This document shows positions 59,896-64,000 of a stretch of 64,000 bases of DNA, piece by piece. Both the position numbers and the translations under genes were made by a program. Position 1 is the stretch's first letter. Each line of letters opens with the position of its first letter. The DNA comes from Treponema sp. UBA4873. GTDB lineage: Bacteria > Spirochaetota > Spirochaetia > Treponematales > Treponemataceae. The stretch is from assembly GCA_002399405.1 (NCBI GenBank), contig DHDP01000018.1, positions 249,339 through 313,338 of the forward strand, read 5' to 3'. The notes below the pieces were generated by a model. It was not told where the DNA came from and did not search any database. It was given only the letters and a program-made list of their open reading frames with translations.

Positions 59896-60930
59896 TCAGT
59901 TCATGGAATGTTTTTTATACTTATTATTCTGATTATTTTCCGAACGTTCTATTTCTTCTTCTATCATTTCTTCAGGCGTGTCCACATCCGATTCCTTTAA
60001 TCCGAACTGTTCTCTGTCGTGATGATCTCCGTGGCCGGCAGGTTCCACGTGCACCATTATGTCGTACACGTCGGGAATGGCGCGCCGCACGGCCTTTTCC
60101 ACGCGGTTCGCGATCTCGTGCGCGTTATGAACAGTCATTCCCGCGTCGACTTCGATATCGAGATCTATATCCCAGTGAGACGCAATTTTTCTGATCCGCG
60201 CGCGGTGCGGATTCGACACGCCTTTCACCGACATGACCGCGTCGAACATGACTTTGTACACGCCTTCGTCGGGATTGCCGTCCATAAGCTCCGTGTTCAT
60301 TTCGGCAAAAATTTTGACGGCGTTTTTGACGACCCATGCGCTTACAAGAAGCGCGGTCACCGGATCGAGCAGCGGGCAGTTGAAAATACGCGCGGCTCCG
60401 ATGCCTGTAAGTACGCCCGCGGACATGATGATGTCGCCTTTCATATTCTGAGCGTTCGCCTTTATCATCGTACTGCCGCTCTTTGCCCCGAGCGCATACT
60501 GACTTACGGTAAGCAGCGACTTTCCGCAGATGGAGATGAGCGCCGCAAGAATTGCATAAAAGCTTACTTCGGTTTTATAGGTACGGTCGATGAGTTCATG
60601 TATGGAAGACACAGCGAGCTGCGAGCCTGCAAAAAAAATGATGAATGAGAGCGCCATTGTCGCCGTCGTTTCCGCACGGCCGTGTCCCCATGGATGTTCC
60701 TTGTCGCCCGGCCGCGAAATTATTCTGCTTACGATAATCGTCATAAGCGCGATTGCCACGTCGGTCATTGTGTCGATTGCGTCGCCCATGACAGCAAGGC
60801 TTCCCGAAATTCGGCCGAGAATGAATTTTACCAGCGCAAGCGCAAGATTTCCGAACAGAGCAATAAAGCCTGCCAGCCGAATGAGGTGTATGCGTTTTTC
60901 TTCAGTTATTGTTTCATCAGTCTTATGCAT
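59896..60930 (-). CDS. Cation diffusion facilitator (CDF) metal exporter
   Basis: 344 residues, six membrane helices plus a cytoplasmic CTD. TM2 carries DxxxD in GDAIDTMTD and TM5 has NxxxD (NMKGD) where zinc/iron CDFs such as FieF have HxxxD; an aspartate/asparagine site suggests manganese rather than zinc, but this is inference. The GHGRAETTATMALSFIIF and NPHRARIRKIASHWDIDLDIEVDAGMTVHNAHEIANRVEKAV segments are family-typical. The C-terminal tail (GHGDHHDREQFG...) is His/Asp/Glu-rich and could bind metal. TAGCAT lies 7 nt before the ATG with TTTACA 17 bp further, predicting a leaderless transcript. Confidence 0.9.
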   Translation of the reverse strand: MHKTDETITEEKRIHLIRLAGFIALFGNLALALVKFILGRISGSLAVMGDAIDTMTDVAIALMTIIVSRIISRPGDKEHPWGHGRAETTATMALSFIIFFAGSQLAVSSIHELIDRTYKTEVSFYAILAALISICGKSLLTVSQYALGAKSGSTMIKANAQNMKGDIIMSAGVLTGIGAARIFNCPLLDPVTALLVSAWVVKNAVKIFAEMNTELMDGNPDEGVYKVMFDAVMSVKGVSNPHRARIRKIASHWDIDLDIEVDAGMTVHNAHEIANRVEKAVRRAIPDVYDIMVHVEPAGHGDHHDREQFGLKESDVDTPEEMIEEEIERSENNQNNKYKKHSMN

Positions 60931-60937
60931 ACAGGTA

Positions 60938-60966
60938 ATGCTAGCAGATAATTTTCACTTTGTAAA
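60938..60966 (-). promoter_or_regulatory. CDF gene promoter, predicted leaderless
   Basis: Minus strand: TTTACA (60966-60961), 17-bp spacer, TAGCAT (60943-60938), 7 nt to the ATG at 60930. Confidence 0.55.
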
Positions 60967-61020
60967 CGCCGGTAAATATTTCAGACACGGCTGTTTTCAG
61001 AAATGTTTTATTCGTTACAG

Positions 61021-61137
61021 CTGATACAGAAAAACCGTCCGCGGAGCGAAAAAAAACCGCAGGCGACTCTCGCCTATTCTGGCGAGCCGGAGCCAGCGGT
61101 TTTTTTTTCGCGTAAGCGGACCGTTTTTCTGTATCAG
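61021..61137. repeat. Large nested inverted repeat (about 117 bp)
   Basis: Outer arms 61021-61042 and 61116-61137 (22 bp, 21 matching; tip CTGATACAG/CTGTATCAG). Inner arms run 61046-61060 and 61096-61110 (GCG, A8 or T9, CCGC or GCGG). The centre has CTCGCC (61069-61074) pairing with GGCGAG (61081-61086) and a TGGC/GCCA hairpin (61080-61095). It lies between divergent genes, so it is not simply a gene-end terminator, though the A/T runs would allow termination on both strands. No target-site duplication is visible. Confidence 0.8.
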
Positions 61138-61229
61138 GTGAATAAGTGTAATCTCTTCTGATAAGCAGATAGATTCTGTGTATATTTGCCGTACGTTTTC
61201 GTTTGTTGGTCAAAAAATATGAACGTATA

Positions 61230-61257
61230 TTGACTCATTTTGTAAATTTGCTATAAT
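61230..61257 (+). promoter_or_regulatory. Promoter of the radical SAM gene
   Basis: TTGACT (61230-61235), 16-bp spacer, perfect TATAAT (61252-61257). Expected start falls at the foot of the hairpin next listed. GAGG at 61318-61321 is the RBS. Confidence 0.75.
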
Positions 61258-61301
61258 TACTATATACACGATTAAGTACCTGTTTAATCGTGTATATAGT
61301 A
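61258..61301 (+). promoter_or_regulatory. 18-bp perfect inverted repeat at the mRNA 5' end
   Basis: Arms 61258-61275 and 61284-61301 are perfectly complementary (core ATATACACGATTAA), loop GTACCTGT. It starts directly after the -10, so the mRNA would begin with this hairpin; as DNA it is a large palindrome placed like an operator over the start site. Confidence 0.75.
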
Positions 61302-61327
61302 TTAAATGCAAATTGTTGAGGTGTTTT

Positions 61328-62782
61328 ATGAAGATTCCGTATGCGATACAAAAACTTGGTGTAGACCAGGTAATCAGTTACATCGAAAAGGATCCTGAAG
61401 AAAATCTTCCGAAGCTTCTCCGCTGGGTAGACAAAGTCACAAAGCCGGGAACGTTCGTTCCTCAGCGAAAAATGTTCCACTATGCAATCGATAACAGGGA
61501 CAACAACTGGCATCATCTGCTTATGAATGTTATGAACACGATTGATCCGGAAATTCTCAAGAAGGTACTCATCACGTTTTTTCTCAATGCTTCCATTCTC
61601 GGCGAATCGAAGAAGAAAGAATACCGGGAAAAGTACGGCTGCGGCATTCCGTGGGCTGTCGTTATTGATATTACTTCCGCGTGCAACCTCAAGTGCACCG
61701 GATGCTGGGCTGCCGAATACGGCAGCAGCATGAATATGAGCTATGAAACGCTCTGCGACATTATCGAACAGGGCCGTTCATTCGGCATGTACATGTATAT
61801 TTTTACCGGCGGTGAACCGCTTGTCCGCAAGGCCGACGTTATCAGGCTGTGCGAAAAATACGACGACTGCGAATTTCTTGCATTTACAAACGGAACGCTT
61901 ATCGATGAAAAATTCGCCGGCGATATGCTCCGCGTGAAAAACTTTATTCCGGCTATCAGCATCGAAGGAACGGAGGAATCGACTGACGAACGCCGCGGGA
62001 AAGGAACGTATCGGCGTGTCATGAAAGCGATGCAGATTCTCAGCGGACACAAGCTGCCGTTCGGAATTTCCTGCTGTTACACGAGCCGCAATGTCGATTA
62101 TGTTGCAACAAAACAGTTCTTCCAGGATATGGTGGACATGGGTGCAAAGTTTGCATGGTTCTTTACGTATATGCCTATAGGCAAAGCTGCTGTGCCGGAA
62201 CTTATGTGCAGTGCGGAGCAGCGGGAAAAGATGTACCACCACGTGCATCAGATGCGCCGTGAAGTGCCTCTTTTTACGATGGACTTCTGGAACGACGGCG
62301 CTGCATGCAACGGCTGCATTGCCGGCGGACGCTACTATTTTCATATCAACGGAAACGGCGACATTGAACCGTGCGTATTCGCTCATTATTCGAACTGCAA
62401 CCTTAAGGATACGAAACTCATCGATGCATTCCGCAGTCCGATTTTCATGGAGTATCATAAGCGCCAGCCGTTCAGCAGCAACCTGCTCCGTCCGTGTCCC
62501 GTGCTCGACAATGCTGATGTCCTGAAGGATATGGTACAGAAAGCCGGCGCGCACAGCACCGATGTCGCCGATCCGGAGCCTGCCGAAGAATACTGCAGAA
62601 AGTGCGACGACAAGGCCGCCGCATGGAAACCTGTCGCCGACCGTCTCTGGACGGAAAGTGAGAAGGAGCGCGCAAGTGCAAAGGCGGACAACGACCGCAT
62701 TGCCGCCGAGGAAATTGCCGCAGCAGCCGCCCGCAGAAATAAAGAGAAAGTCATCCCTGAAGTGCACTGGAATATCCGGTAG
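61328..62782 (+). CDS. Radical SAM protein
   Basis: 484 residues. The radical SAM cluster motif is C119-x3-C123-x2-C126 in TSACNLKCTGCWAAEYG, followed by the SAM-binding FTGGEPLVRK and SIEGTEE segments. C-terminal cysteines (CNGCIAGGRYYFHINGNGDIEPCVF, and CRKCDD near the end) suggest an auxiliary Fe-S cluster as in SPASM-like enzymes. The N-terminal 100 residues are helical. The reaction is not assigned; related proteins in anaerobes have been linked to unusual membrane lipids, but that is a weak guess. The ATG at 61328 follows GAGG and is preferred to an upstream in-frame TTG. The last 40 residues are Ala/Lys/Arg-rich. An SDR gene follows after 15 bp. Confidence 0.85.
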   Translation: MKIPYAIQKLGVDQVISYIEKDPEENLPKLLRWVDKVTKPGTFVPQRKMFHYAIDNRDNNWHHLLMNVMNTIDPEILKKVLITFFLNASILGESKKKEYREKYGCGIPWAVVIDITSACNLKCTGCWAAEYGSSMNMSYETLCDIIEQGRSFGMYMYIFTGGEPLVRKADVIRLCEKYDDCEFLAFTNGTLIDEKFAGDMLRVKNFIPAISIEGTEESTDERRGKGTYRRVMKAMQILSGHKLPFGISCCYTSRNVDYVATKQFFQDMVDMGAKFAWFFTYMPIGKAAVPELMCSAEQREKMYHHVHQMRREVPLFTMDFWNDGAACNGCIAGGRYYFHINGNGDIEPCVFAHYSNCNLKDTKLIDAFRSPIFMEYHKRQPFSSNLLRPCPVLDNADVLKDMVQKAGAHSTDVADPEPAEEYCRKCDDKAAAWKPVADRLWTESEKERASAKADNDRIAAEEIAAAAARRNKEKVIPEVHWNIR

Positions 62783-62797
62783 TATCCGCGGGGTGCC

Positions 62798-63664
62798 ATG
62801 AACACAAGAATAGCCGTGATTACCGGGGCCTCAAGCGGCCTCGGCAGCATTTATGCGAAAGTCGTCGACAAGTCGAAGAATCTTGACGAGATATGGCTTA
62901 TTGCGCGCCGGGAGGACAAACTCCGGGAACTTGCAAAGACGCTTACTCATACGACGAAGGTTCTTCCGCTCGATTTAACGAAAAACGCAAGCATCGACCG
63001 TTTTAAATCTGCGCTCGCGGAACGGGCAAAGCGTTCCCCGTTTGAAGAGCTCGCGCGTGCGGGAAACGGAGCCGGAAGCGCGGCTCCGGAATCCGGCGCT
63101 GCGTCGTACAGCGCGGAAGTATCGGTATTCATAAACTGTGCGGGATTCGGTAAAATCGGGAACTATAAAACGGTCCTTCAGGAAGACAGCGACAATATGA
63201 TAGAACTCAACTGCCGTTCCGCTGTCGACCTTACGCTCGCGGTGCTGCCGTACATGAGAAAGGGCGGCCGCATCATCCAGATTGCAAGCGCGTCGGCATT
63301 CCAGCCGGTGCAGCAGCTTGCCGTATACGGAGCAACGAAGGCCTTCCTCGTAAGCTGGTCGCGCGCGCTCCGGTGGGAATTGTTTCCCCGCGGCATCCGC
63401 GTAACTGCCGTGTGTCCGTACTGGATGCGCGGCACGGAATTTATTAAAAATGCTGAAAAGAACGGCGGACGAACGTCGCATGCCGTGCGCAATTTCCTCT
63501 TCGGCGATATACCTGTTGTCGTCGTGTACGTGTCGCTGCTGGCAGTCAGCTTGAATCTTCCTGTCGTAACACCGGGAATCATGAGTCTTGCGCACCGCAT
63601 CGCGGCGAAATTCATACCGCACGAAATTATGCAGGCCGGCTGGGAAGGGTGGAGAAGAATTTAG
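62798..63664 (+). CDS. Short-chain dehydrogenase/reductase
   Basis: 288 residues. Rossmann motif GASSGLG (Gly10-Gly16), FINCAGFG, catalytic Ser in IQIASASAF (about 163-165) and YxxxK as Tyr177-Lys181 in VYGATKAF. The C-terminal region (FGDIPVVVVYVSLLAVSLNLPVV) is hydrophobic and may associate with the membrane, as in lipid-acting SDRs. An Ala/Gly/Ser-rich insert lies at about 88-105. Probably reduces a keto group using NAD(P)H and is co-transcribed with the radical SAM gene, so the two may act on the same substrate. Confidence 0.88.
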   Translation: MNTRIAVITGASSGLGSIYAKVVDKSKNLDEIWLIARREDKLRELAKTLTHTTKVLPLDLTKNASIDRFKSALAERAKRSPFEELARAGNGAGSAAPESGAASYSAEVSVFINCAGFGKIGNYKTVLQEDSDNMIELNCRSAVDLTLAVLPYMRKGGRIIQIASASAFQPVQQLAVYGATKAFLVSWSRALRWELFPRGIRVTAVCPYWMRGTEFIKNAEKNGGRTSHAVRNFLFGDIPVVVVYVSLLAVSLNLPVVTPGIMSLAHRIAAKFIPHEIMQAGWEGWRRI

Positions 63665-63723
63665 GGGCAGCCAGATACGGCCGGCTCATTTTCAGCGTGC
63701 TCCGCATCCGCGCCGGCAGTTTG

Positions 63724-64000
63724 TCAAAAGTTGAAGTTGTCGGGATCTTCCTTCGTTATACCTGTGTCGAGGTCGCTTATCATTTCCATTTCGTCGTCGG
63801 AGAGAGAGAAACCGAAAATATCAGCATTTTCGATAATGCGGTTCTGATTGATGGACTTCGGAATGGTGATGATGCCGTTCTGATAATCCCAGCGCAGTAT
63901 TATCTGCGCCGGACTTTCTTTGTGCTTCTTCGCTATACCCTTAATCGTGCGGCTTTCAAGCGCGACGCCCCGCCCGAGCGGACTCCATGCTTCCGCCTGA
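63724..64000 (-). CDS. Aldo/keto reductase (partial, N-terminus outside window)
   Basis: The C-terminal 91 residues of an AKR are visible: QAEAWSPLGRGVALES, KKHKESPAQIILRWDYQNG, ITIPKSINQNRIIEN (the NADPH 2'-phosphate-binding PKS...R segment) and FSLSDDEMEMISDL, ending ...DPDNFNF. This fits the 2,5-diketo-D-gluconate reductase/AKR5 branch of NADPH-dependent carbonyl reductases. The gene begins beyond position 64000 and converges on the SDR gene. Confidence 0.9.
   Translation of the reverse strand, partial: QAEAWSPLGRGVALESRTIKGIAKKHKESPAQIILRWDYQNGIITIPKSINQNRIIENADIFGFSLSDDEMEMISDLDTGITKEDPDNFNF

Overview
The window reads as an ordinary, gene-dense stretch of chromosome from a spirochete, most likely a Treponema-type fermentative anaerobe of moderate to high G+C. 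The reasons are family content and not a database match: an mglB-mglA-mglC sugar transporter in the treponemal arrangement, a DUF4954 beta-helix protein, a FadL/UPF0164-like outer membrane protein, a DUF2259 secreted protein, an Rnf complex and an [FeFe]-hydrogenase-like sensor. I see no prophage, transposase, CRISPR array or rRNA.

Layout. 1-4496 (minus): the rnfCDGEA part of an Rnf ferredoxin:NAD+ oxidoreductase operon; it runs off the left edge and rnfB should lie just outside. 4628-8871: an outer-membrane protein and a 1060-residue FlgD-Ig/OmpA envelope protein. 8960-10565: a diguanylate cyclase, tRNA-Asn, and a tandemly repeated tRNA 3' end enclosing a hairpin-rich element. 10649-13622: DRTGG protein, anti-sigma-type ATPase, sensory [FeFe] hydrogenase and 5-formyl-THF cyclo-ligase. 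13591-18750: a degenerate M16 peptidase divergent from DUF4954. 18747-23506: a leucine region with a leader peptide/attenuator, leuA, a hairpin element and leuS. 23528-27761: HAD phosphatase, MATE exporter, topoisomerase subunit B with a histone-like tail.

27805-41638 is a sugar and beta-glucan region: mglBAC, a diaminopimelate decarboxylase, a secreted GH16 glucanase, a GalR-sensor/LuxR regulator, a second diguanylate cyclase and a GH94 cellobiose phosphorylase. A plausible flow is GH16 cutting beta-glucan outside the cell, Mgl importing sugars and GH94 phosphorolysing cellobiose. 41684-45320: an M16 peptidase pair and NudC. 45505-50319: a MacA-MacB-TolC-type export system. 50379-53294: ndk, gpsA, ffh. 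53331-60930: a glycogen-binding-type protein, an acidic TPR membrane protein, a lipid-kinase-like protein, a membrane protein, DUF2259 and a CDF metal exporter. 61021-64000: a large inverted repeat, a radical SAM/SDR pair and the end of an aldo/keto reductase.

Three things stand out beyond the gene list. (1) A complete transcription attenuator precedes leuA: a 22-codon leader peptide with three consecutive CTA leucine codons, and mutually exclusive 1:2, 2:3 and 3:4 helices. (2) Two compact elements, after tRNA-Asn and after leuA, each carry hairpins whose loops expose GGA (CsrA/RsmA-like sites), and each ends in a second copy of the 3' end of the gene it follows. (3) About ten genes, among them rnfC, the leuA leader, DUF4954, parE, ndk, two M16 genes and the CDF gene, have a -10 hexamer only 6-8 nt before the ATG and no ribosome-binding site, which predicts leaderless mRNAs; two of these promoters sit in overlapping divergent pairs. 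All three are readings of the sequence and have not been tested.
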